Assembly: GCA_902765595.1 (NCBI GenBank) | Contig: CACXAQ010000021.1 | Location: forward strand, 1-33,906 | Reading direction: 5' to 3' | Length of the DNA stretch: 33,906 nt | Source of the DNA: Oscillospiraceae bacterium | GTDB taxonomy: Bacteria > Bacillota > Clostridia > Oscillospirales > Oscillospiraceae | Shown here: piece after piece, positions 20,736 through 28,681 of the stretch | Layout of the letters: the number at the start of each line of letters is the position of its first letter | Position numbering within the stretch: the stretch's first letter is position 1 | Made by a program: the position numbers and the translations under genes | The notes under the pieces: generated by a model | Told to the model about the DNA's origin: nothing | The model's input: the letters and a program-made list of their open reading frames with translations, nothing else | Database searches by the model: none

Positions 20736-23700
20736 TCATTCCTTTAGCATCCAATACCCGTTGTCAGATTTACTGATTTTGCCTTCTTTCTCAGCCCACA
20801 CAAGTCCGCCCATGAACAGTGCACTCACAGCGGAGCCCATTCTGCTGATGCCCATCAGGTTTGCTGCAGCTCGAATCAAGTCTTCCTGAGGCAAACTGAA
20901 CTGTTCCTCCAAAGCCCTGAGCACTGCGTTCGCAGCCTCTTGCACAGAGATGTCCTTTGCATCACGCTTATTTTCTCCGTCACCATTGGCGCGGAACTCA
21001 GCATAGGTGCGAGGATCCTGCGCAGACTTCCAGAAGAAACGCTCTCCGCCTTGCGTCGTGTAGTTCAGATTCATGGACTTGTAAATGTTGCTCATGAATG
21101 ACTGAATACGGCTTCCGGCTCTCGCAATGGAATAACTCTGCACTACACGCCTGGTCAGCAGCGTTTCACTGATCGGGCTCTCATTCGCCAGCACGGTTAA
21201 GACTCTTTGCGCTACATCATTACGATGCCTGTATGTAGGCGTAATAAAGTCATCGGGAGACATGTAGCTCCCGGGGAGCCTTGTAGCTTTATAGACCGTG
21301 ATGGGTTTCTTCTCTACCGCAACATTTTTGACTACACCCTTAAGCACTATACCATCATCAGTTTTGGGTGCCGGCACCGTCTTTTCGGCTTTCTTGGAGG
21401 GATTATCTTCTGCTTTGGCGGGCGAAACAGTCTTTTCCACAGGTTTCTTTTCAGAAGTGGCTACGGCTGTAAACTCATCCGGTGAGGGTGTCTGCTGGGC
21501 TTCATTTTCAGCATCGTGAATTTCATCAAGAATGCGGGAAATTTCCTTTTCGCTGTTATCCCACCAGTCCATCGTCCAAACGCGAGTAACGCGCCAACCC
21601 AGACCCTGAAGCACATTGATCTGCGCAAGTTCACGGTCTCTTGTCGTCTTGGCCGCTTCATATCCGCTGCCATCGAGAAGGATGCCGATCAGATACTTCT
21701 CCGGATTGGACGGATCAACAACTCCGATATCGATCTTATAGGCGGACTCGCCGATTGAACGATCCGTTTCATAGCCGCGTTCTTGCAGTGCCTTGCAGAT
21801 AGCGTCAGCGATTCCGGACGCATTGTTCGTACCGGAGCTGGCGCTGCTTTCCGTCTCTGCGAGGTGGTTGCCAGCAGCAAATTCCATAAACTCTTTCAGT
21901 GCAGCAACGCCTTCTGCGCTGGTTCGCGACAGGTTTATCTGATCCGGTGTCAGTGTTGCGTACACGATCATCTCATACCGCGCACGAGAAACCGCAACAT
22001 TGAGCCGTCGCCATCCGCCCTCTCTGTTGAGCGGCCCGAAGTTCATGGACACTTTGCCATCCTTGTCAGGCCCGTAGCCTATGGAGAAGAGAATGACATC
22101 ACGCTCATCACCCTGTACGTTCTCCAGGTTCTTGATAAACAGAGGTTCCTTCGAGTTGTAGGCCCAGTCTTCCAGCTGAGCGTCATCCTTGCATGCTTCC
22201 GTCAAAAGGTCATCAATCAGATTCTGCTGCGAGATGTTGAAGGTCACCACACCAACGCTTCTCTCGGAACAGGCCGGATCGTGGCAGCGGCGCTTCAGTT
22301 CAGCGACGACGGCCTCTGCTTCAGCTCGGTTGGTTCTCTTGCCACCGCGCTCAAAGACGCCGTCCACATGGACGAGATGCACGTGTGACTCTCTGTCGTT
22401 CACCGACGGGAACGTATAGAGCTTGTTGTCATAGAACTGGCTGTTGCTGAAGGCAATCAAGCTCTCATGACGGCTGCGGTAATGCCACAGGAGGTGGGTC
22501 TGGGGCATGTTCAGTGCGAGGCAGTCATCCAGAATGCTTTCCATATCCTCTTCGTCCAGGTGGTCATCGTCCGTTGTGCTGGATGCAAAGAAAGACGTGG
22601 GAGGCATCTGCTTGGGATCCCCGACTACGATGGCATTAACACCGCGTGCAAGCGCTCCGACAGCTTTGGCGGTTGGCAGCTGAGAAGCTTCGTCAAATAC
22701 AACCAGATCAAAGGGCGTTCTGTTGGGGTCAAGGTACTGAGCGACTGAGATCGGGCTCATCAGCATGCAGGGGCAGAGCTTGGGAAGCAGATTCGGGATC
22801 TGTTCAAACAGCTTGCGGATACTCAAGCCGCGGCCGCTGCTTCTGATCGCTCTTTGCAGAATACCGGTCTCAGAACTGCCCACAGATGCGGTTGTGAAAT
22901 TCGGGACTTTTGCAGCAAGCCTGCAATAAATCTCGCTTTTTGAAAGATCGGTCAGTTCCTGGTCGATTTTGCGGAACTGAGCGATCTTGCCGTTGAAATC
23001 GTTCCCGGAGAACAGATTCAAGGCGTCATCGGCCTCAATGGCCTCGATGGCAAGGCCCTTGTACATGGCTTTCTTATACGCCGGAGCGACGTCGTTGTGC
23101 TCCATGCCATTGCCATAAGCTTTTACAACAGGCTCCAACCCGGCGTCACATGCATCTGACGCCGCTTTGTTCCACAAAACCCATTCTCTGAGCTTGTCGG
23201 CATTGGTGCTGATCTGCGCACAGATCTTCTTTTCACCTTCGATCCAGTTGTCTTCTTCCGCAGCCTGGATCTCAAGCAGAGTGTGGAAGTCTTTCTTTGC
23301 TTGGAGCATGTCGTTCCAGGCAGCAAGGAACTTGTTCGCCTGCGCAATCGCTTTCTGGCTTGTGCCATACTCCGTGCGCAAAGAATCGTCCTCGCTGATA
23401 AAGTGAGCTCTCTTTACCGTATTCCTTGCTTTTTCGGCGAGATCCGCAACAGCTGTCCAGTCGGTATCTTGCCCCTTGTCCAGGAATTCGAGTTCCTTCC
23501 CAAGCTCACGATACATGGCCTCAGCGGCGGCCTTTTCCTGCTGATATGCAGCGAGGTCGGCAAGGTCTTGTCCGAGGACTTCATCACTCACAGCACCTTT
23601 TGAGGCAGAAGATAGCTGTTGACGAAGCTGCTTCATGCCACGGAGCTTGCCGAAGATCCATTTCACAGAATTCTGGTTGAATTCATCAAGCTTTTTTTGC

Positions 23701-26700
23701 CCGTCTTGCTCAAAAAGCGCTTCGGTCCAGTGCTCCATCAACCGGGCCTTGTAGGCAGAAACATTGAGCTCGTGCTCGGCCAGCATCCTTATCTTGCCGA
23801 GGTATGCATCGGGATCTGACGCGTTAACCCACGCTTTAGGGTAAGTATCAAACGCACTCAGGCACTGCGCCGCAAAGGAAAGGCGGCCGATCTCATCAAA
23901 CGAAATGGCCGGCTGCTTGTTCAGCGCATTGGAGAATGCAATGATCTCTTCCCTCAGGGTATCGAGAGCCTCTTTATATGCGTCTGCCTTTTCAACGGCA
24001 GTTCTCCTCAACTGCTGAGAATAGGTAGTGCAGCGGACTGCGGAGAGCGGGTGATCATGCGGATGGCCGGCGGATTTCCCGGCAGAGATGAGACTATCCA
24101 CCAGGGCATCGAGATCATACAGCTTTTCGGCTGTGATCCCATCGAAAAATGCACTCTTCCAGCCGCTGATATCGGGAGCATCTTGATAGGACTGATACTC
24201 ATTGATGAGCGTAAAGAGCGTTTTGCCGCACTTTTGCTGCCGGTGAAGTGCCGTCGCGTACTTATTCAGGTCTTTCCGCAAAGAGGCGATCCTTCGGATA
24301 GACGCCTCATATTCGCCCGAGGAGCGATACTTCGTGACCTCGGAAGCCTGACGAAGCTGCTCCAGCACGTCTTTTTTCTTCGCCTTGTTGGAATGCAGCT
24401 CAAGGCAGAACGGCGCCAGACCGATCGCTGCAAGTCGCTTTTGAACGACCTCCAAGGCCGCCATCTTCTCGGCCACAAACAAGACCGTCTTCCCCTCGGA
24501 AAGTACGTTTGCAATGAGTGCTGTAATGGTCTGTGATTTGCCGGTTCCCGGGGGCCCGTGAAGCACGAAACTCTTGCCCTCGGCGGCAGATTCAATGGCA
24601 AACAGCTGCGAGGCGTCCGCGGGGATGGGCAGAAGGACCTCGTCCTCGGAGACCGGCCCGTCAATATGCATATCTTCCGCCTGCCAGGTCAGATGACCCT
24701 CCATCAGGCTGCGAACCACCTTGCTTCTGGCAAGATCTTCGGCGCGGTTGTGAATGTCGTTCCACATGACGAACTGCGAGAAGGAGAAGATACCAAGGCA
24801 TGCGGATTCCAGCACGTCCCAGCGCTTCTGATTCATGATTGCATGACGAATCGTTGCGTAGACGCGCCGGGTATCGACGCCCTTGTTATCCTGCGGGAGC
24901 GGATCTAATCCGTTGATCTCGATGCTGAAGTCCTGCCGCAGCTTCTCCAGCAGCGTGATATTCATTTGAACTTCATCGTCGCGCAGACGAATGACATAGC
25001 CTTCGGCTGCGTTTTTGCGAACCATTTCTATGGGAACAAGCAGTAAGGGAGCATAGCGTGCCTGCGTGCTTCGGTTGGTTTCATACCATTTCAGCAGGCC
25101 GAGCGCGAGGTACAGCGTGTTCGCGCCGTTTTCCTCCATGTCAGTCTTTGCCGAACGATACAGGGCCTTCAGCGCGTTATTCAGTTCGGATTCTGTGAGG
25201 GCGGAGCGGAGCCGACCGCTTTTGAATTCCGACTGGAGCAGGGCGGAATAGCCTTCCACAATGTGGAGATTCTCAAAACCGACTTTTCCGTTAACAGGCG
25301 TCCAGTCTGCGGGACGGGGACGGATCGAGAAGTCTCCGCCAGCAGAGAGTGCGTCTTCCAGATCATCCAGGGACGCCGAGAGGAGCGGGACCATGGTCTT
25401 GGTAAGGCGCAGGTTCAGCAGCGTGTTGCGCATGCCGAGATCAAGCAGCTTTCGCTCCCACAAAGCCTTCTTTGAAAACTCCTGCTTGTTGTTGTCCGAA
25501 ACCGCGATCGGTGCCGAAACATGCTCCGGAGCGTTGGTCAGCTGGTCTTTGTCTGCGTTGGGTCTCTCGACGCGCCAGCCGTCCGGGGTCAGAATTCTGG
25601 CAGGCAGAGGCGAAATATGGCTGAGCCGGGCACGGCGAACATCAATAAAGTATTCTACGGTATCCTTGCTCTTCAGTTCATATTCAGCGGTCCGGCAAGC
25701 ATCATCAAATTTGGTGTTCTTTCCGGCTGTTAAAAGAGTGCACTCTACGACCGCCAGCACTTTGGAGCCTTCTGCAAGGCGTTTCGTGAGGAGTGAAACG
25801 TCGTCCTGCACGCTTTCCGGGAAGGTAGACTCCTCCAGCCACAGGCCGGCAAAGATGTGACCCTTCTGTAAAACGAGGAGCGGGTTCAAGCCGATCGCTT
25901 CAAGGCAGCTTGCATACAGTACCGTGAGATCCATGCAGGTGCCCATCTTCTGATCAAGAACCTCATCGCAAAGCCGGATCCGCTGCCCGGCGGTTTCAAA
26001 ACTGGCAGGGGGCTCCGCGTAAACGATGTTCTGTTCCTGCAGAGCTTTATAGATTGCCGCAGCCTGCGTAAGCACACGGTTGGTATCTTTGGACTGATAG
26101 GCGTCAAGCGATGGATCGCGCGTCCACTCCTCCAAAAACTCAACGGCGCGCGCAATGATCTTGCTGACCGCCGGGTGATTCGGGGTAACGAACGCCGCCA
26201 GCAGCTCCGGGAAAATGCGGTACCCGTGCCACTCGTTAAACGCCAGAACGGAAACAGCGACATTCTCGGAGCAAATGACCTTCTCTTCCGTGCCGAGTTC
26301 AACCGTGAGATTTCCGGTGACTTTTTCCGTCAGGCCTGCCAGATACTCCGCGTCCATGACGATATCGACGTCTTTGACCTCGACCTGTGTTTTCGCCGGA
26401 ATGATGCTGATGATCTTCTGATACCCTTTGCAGAAAGCAGGAGAGGCTGAGATCTGAATACGTGCGTCAAAGATATCTTCGGCGGTATTGTTGTCGATCC
26501 GGATGGAGCGGATCACAGGCAAGCCGTTCTGCTGCAGCGCAAAATTGATCACAGGAAGGCAGGAGACGTCCATGCGGACCTGTTCTCCGTCGAGATATGT
26601 AGATTCATCTTCGGAAAGCTCGATGCCGCTGGCGGCCTCCTCGGCCTTCTCGTGACGATCCGCCGCATCCTCTTTAGACGCAACTGTCGGCATGGATTCT

Positions 26701-27185
26701 ATGATGTGGGTCAAGGCGTCCAGCCGTTCTTCCTGGGCCTGAAGCCGTTCAAGCAGGCTCGCGTCCGGCACGGAAGGCGTCGGCTCGTGATATTCCTCGG
26801 CCTTAAAGCTCCAATCTCCGTAAACCTCCATGAACCAGCAGCATAGCCTGTGCGCCATGCGCAGGAGCGTTTTGGCCCGATCCTGCGAATCCAATCCGCT
26901 GTGGACGGCGTCGTTGCGTCCTTTGCGAAGAGCATACAGGATATCATCGACATTTTGCGGGAGAAGGCCTGCGCGCTTCGCGATCTGGATGCGCTCGGCG
27001 TGCGTCGTCTCCTCAGCCGTTGTAATTTTCTCATAGGCCAGCAGCTCAAGAACGACCCGCTCTCCGAGCTGACCAAGCTTATAGATGCAGGTGTTGGGAT
27101 CGGAAAAGAGGTATGCTTCCGCCGCCTCACCCAGCTGTGCCAGGTCAGGCCAATAGGATTCCAGAAACTGAAAGTTCGACTTCAT
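20736..27185 (-). CDS. Large SF1 helicase/nuclease-like protein (DUF4011/DUF3320 type), 2,149 residues
   Basis: Regions in order: a DUF4145-like helical domain (about 20-125), a linker, a beta-rich region (about 200-320), a transglutaminase-like module (about 330-520; GTCMDL Cys417, GHIFAGLWLEE His443), a DUF4011-type start (LWERKLLDLGMRNTLLNLRL, about 575-595), SF1 helicase motifs (GPPGTGKSQT 876-885; VVFDEASQ 1495-1502; GDPKQMPP 1522-1529; QGDERD 1691-1696; VAVSRAR 1730-1736) with a long coiled-coil insertion (about 1030-1400), a Vsr/DUF559-like nuclease fold (about 1795-1890; Asp1819, LLDG) and a DUF3320-like winged-helix end. Relatives are suspected anti-phage or anti-plasmid effectors (COG1112 group). 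The usual acidic residue before DG in the nuclease motif is Leu here, so activity is uncertain. ATG 27185 is chosen for GAGAGG upstream. Confidence 0.85.
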   Translation of the reverse strand: MKSNFQFLESYWPDLAQLGEAAEAYLFSDPNTCIYKLGQLGERVVLELLAYEKITTAEETTHAERIQIAKRAGLLPQNVDDILYALRKGRNDAVHSGLDSQDRAKTLLRMAHRLCCWFMEVYGDWSFKAEEYHEPTPSVPDASLLERLQAQEERLDALTHIIESMPTVASKEDAADRHEKAEEAASGIELSEDESTYLDGEQVRMDVSCLPVINFALQQNGLPVIRSIRIDNNTAEDIFDARIQISASPAFCKGYQKIISIIPAKTQVEVKDVDIVMDAEYLAGLTEKVTGNLTVELGTEEKVICSENVAVSVLAFNEWHGYRIFPELLAAFVTPNHPAVSKIIARAVEFLEEWTRDPSLDAYQSKDTNRVLTQAAAIYKALQEQNIVYAEPPASFETAGQRIRLCDEVLDQKMGTCMDLTVLYASCLEAIGLNPLLVLQKGHIFAGLWLEESTFPESVQDDVSLLTKRLAEGSKVLAVVECTLLTAGKNTKFDDACRTAEYELKSKDTVEYFIDVRRARLSHISPLPARILTPDGWRVERPNADKDQLTNAPEHVSAPIAVSDNNKQEFSKKALWERKLLDLGMRNTLLNLRLTKTMVPLLSASLDDLEDALSAGGDFSIRPRPADWTPVNGKVGFENLHIVEGYSALLQSEFKSGRLRSALTESELNNALKALYRSAKTDMEENGANTLYLALGLLKWYETNRSTQARYAPLLLVPIEMVRKNAAEGYVIRLRDDEVQMNITLLEKLRQDFSIEINGLDPLPQDNKGVDTRRVYATIRHAIMNQKRWDVLESACLGIFSFSQFVMWNDIHNRAEDLARSKVVRSLMEGHLTWQAEDMHIDGPVSEDEVLLPIPADASQLFAIESAAEGKSFVLHGPPGTGKSQTITALIANVLSEGKTVLFVAEKMAALEVVQKRLAAIGLAPFCLELHSNKAKKKDVLEQLRQASEVTKYRSSGEYEASIRRIASLRKDLNKYATALHRQQKCGKTLFTLINEYQSYQDAPDISGWKSAFFDGITAEKLYDLDALVDSLISAGKSAGHPHDHPLSAVRCTTYSQQLRRTAVEKADAYKEALDTLREEIIAFSNALNKQPAISFDEIGRLSFAAQCLSAFDTYPKAWVNASDPDAYLGKIRMLAEHELNVSAYKARLMEHWTEALFEQDGQKKLDEFNQNSVKWIFGKLRGMKQLRQQLSSASKGAVSDEVLGQDLADLAAYQQEKAAAEAMYRELGKELEFLDKGQDTDWTAVADLAEKARNTVKRAHFISEDDSLRTEYGTSQKAIAQANKFLAAWNDMLQAKKDFHTLLEIQAAEEDNWIEGEKKICAQISTNADKLREWVLWNKAASDACDAGLEPVVKAYGNGMEHNDVAPAYKKAMYKGLAIEAIEADDALNLFSGNDFNGKIAQFRKIDQELTDLSKSEIYCRLAAKVPNFTTASVGSSETGILQRAIRSSGRGLSIRKLFEQIPNLLPKLCPCMLMSPISVAQYLDPNRTPFDLVVFDEASQLPTAKAVGALARGVNAIVVGDPKQMPPTSFFASSTTDDDHLDEEDMESILDDCLALNMPQTHLLWHYRSRHESLIAFSNSQFYDNKLYTFPSVNDRESHVHLVHVDGVFERGGKRTNRAEAEAVVAELKRRCHDPACSERSVGVVTFNISQQNLIDDLLTEACKDDAQLEDWAYNSKEPLFIKNLENVQGDERDVILFSIGYGPDKDGKVSMNFGPLNREGGWRRLNVAVSRARYEMIVYATLTPDQINLSRTSAEGVAALKEFMEFAAGNHLAETESSASSGTNNASGIADAICKALQERGYETDRSIGESAYKIDIGVVDPSNPEKYLIGILLDGSGYEAAKTTRDRELAQINVLQGLGWRVTRVWTMDWWDNSEKEISRILDEIHDAENEAQQTPSPDEFTAVATSEKKPVEKTVSPAKAEDNPSKKAEKTVPAPKTDDGIVLKGVVKNVAVEKKPITVYKATRLPGSYMSPDDFITPTYRHRNDVAQRVLTVLANESPISETLLTRRVVQSYSIARAGSRIQSFMSNIYKSMNLNYTTQGGERFFWKSAQDPRTYAEFRANGDGENKRDAKDISVQEAANAVLRALEEQFSLPQEDLIRAAANLMGISRMGSAVSALFMGGLVWAEKEGKISKSDNGYWMLKE

Positions 27186-27217
27186 GATCGTATGCCTCTC
27201 TATCTGTAGAATCGCCT

Positions 27218-27472
27218 TTATAGCTTTGCGCCACACTTGGTACAGAAAGCCGATTGATCCGAATTGGCCGTCCCGCAGGAAGGGCAAAACCGCAAATTCT
27301 TTCCGGATCTGGCCGGAAGCTCCTCGTCCTTCATCTCCGGCAACGTGATTTTTTCATTCGCTACCGGCGGCTTATAGGTCTTCTTCGCTTTGCTCTCGCT
27401 GGTGATCTTCCATACAAAGATACCGATCACAAGCAGGGCTACAAGAATCGCAATAATTACTACAGGACTCAT
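27218..27472 (-). CDS. Small membrane protein with C-terminal zinc ribbon
   Basis: 84 residues: one N-terminal membrane segment (about 3-22), a basic linker, and a CPSC...CTKC zinc ribbon (about 63-80). GGGGTG lies seven bases before the ATG. It ends 32 bases before the large helicase gene on the same strand and is probably co-transcribed. It could tether or sense something at the membrane for its neighbour; that is inference. Confidence 0.75.
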   Translation of the reverse strand: MSPVVIIAILVALLVIGIFVWKITSESKAKKTYKPPVANEKITLPEMKDEELPARSGKNLRFCPSCGTANSDQSAFCTKCGAKL

Positions 27473-27586
27473 GACATAACACCCCGTTCTTTTATTTCAG
27501 ATCCAATGCGGTTTTATCTCAATCTCTCGCACGGTGGATAGGTTTTCTGGTCGGATTGACTGCGAAACAGTATCAAGGGGTTGTAA

Positions 27587-28489
27587 CTACTGTCCATAGA
27601 ATACTGCAATCGGATGAATTACACACAGGTCGCCCTCAGTAGTCGGCAGTATTTTACGGAGGGCTTCATTGGCGGTAAACTGCATGGTTGCAAATATGTT
27701 GCTGGAATCTCCCGGATCAGTGCTCTCGCCGATTATGTTCGTCACAATTCCTACGCAGGTCATCTCCCCGCCATATTTAAACCCCAGATTGGAGGGGTCT
27801 ATTCTGAAATATTTGTCATCCAAGGGGATAAGATACCCATCTTGAGACATAAGCATTCGGGTGTATGGAATAAGCCCTCGAAATGCTTTGATGATTGCAT
27901 GAACATCATCATACTGCTTATTGTTGCTGACGATTGCTTTTTTCAATTCACTCTTGATCTTGTTGCCCGCTTTCCTTAGTTGCTCCCGATTATAGTTTGA
28001 AGTCAACTGATCTGCTTTTTCTTCAAGCTGTTCTGCAGAAGATTTCTTAATCAAATCAATAACTCCGTCCGCCTGAAACAATCCTTCAAAATAATCAAAA
28101 TCGACGAAATCGAAAACCCGTTTGAGTTCAAGATAGTTGCCTTCTTCATCGCTGTCTTGAGAACCGTACTCTACATTAAATGGCTTTATATAATCATAGG
28201 CTATATCAAATGCAGCATCGTGAAGGATTTTCTCTTTCAGCTCTTTTGTAGACGATTGTGTTGTGCTTCCATCATGCAGTTCTCCTACCAAGGAAGCTTT
28301 TGCTTCAGCCTGAAGAAACTTCCAAAAGCCTCCGCTTCCACTTGCTTCTACAGAAGCTGACCCTGTCTTGTCCTTCGCGCGGGTCGTTTCATTTCCTTTT
28401 TCAATAGTTTGCTGTGTAATATATCCCTTTTCAGCTTGAGCAATAATAGAAGCGACAATATCTGTATCAAGATAAATAAAGTGTTTCAT
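27587..28489 (-). CDS. DUF6414 family protein
   Basis: This 300-residue soluble protein starts MKHFIYLDTDIVASIIAQAEKGY, the entry pattern (written here in part) of DUF6414 proteins found in diverse Firmicutes. It has a Ser/Gly-rich amphipathic stretch (about 42-75), a coiled-coil middle (about 150-205) and a beta-rich end. No catalytic motif is seen and the function is unknown. AAAGAGGG supports the ATG. It follows the ribbon-helix-helix gene by five bases, so it belongs to the restriction-modification operon. A 114-base gap with no clear terminator separates it from the zinc-ribbon gene. Confidence 0.7.
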   Translation of the reverse strand: MKHFIYLDTDIVASIIAQAEKGYITQQTIEKGNETTRAKDKTGSASVEASGSGGFWKFLQAEAKASLVGELHDGSTTQSSTKELKEKILHDAAFDIAYDYIKPFNVEYGSQDSDEEGNYLELKRVFDFVDFDYFEGLFQADGVIDLIKKSSAEQLEEKADQLTSNYNREQLRKAGNKIKSELKKAIVSNNKQYDDVHAIIKAFRGLIPYTRMLMSQDGYLIPLDDKYFRIDPSNLGFKYGGEMTCVGIVTNIIGESTDPGDSSNIFATMQFTANEALRKILPTTEGDLCVIHPIAVFYGQ

Positions 28490-28494
28490 ATGAT

Positions 28495-28680
28495 TCAGCC
28501 CTCTTTATCATTTTCGCTCCGGGAACCATTCTTTTCTCCGTCCAGATGCGCTCTGAGAATCCTCTCCATGGCCATGGTTACCGTCTGGCCCTTTTCCTCG
28601 GCGTATGCCCGGAGATCTTCCATGACCTGGCGATCCACATAGAAGCTGATCTTTTCGCCGTCTTTTTTTGCTCTGGCCAT
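28495..28680 (-). CDS. Ribbon-helix-helix DNA-binding protein
   Basis: 61 residues with the RHH pattern: a beta strand KISFYVDRQV, helix MEDLRAYAEEKG, then TVTMAMERILRAHLDG. Such proteins are dimeric operator binders (CopG/Arc/MetJ fold), often autoregulators. It starts one base after the MmeI-like gene's stop, with its AAGGAGGG inside that gene. It may control the restriction-modification operon. Confidence 0.8.
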   Translation of the reverse strand: MARAKKDGEKISFYVDRQVMEDLRAYAEEKGQTVTMAMERILRAHLDGEKNGSRSENDKEG

Positions 28681-28681
28681 A

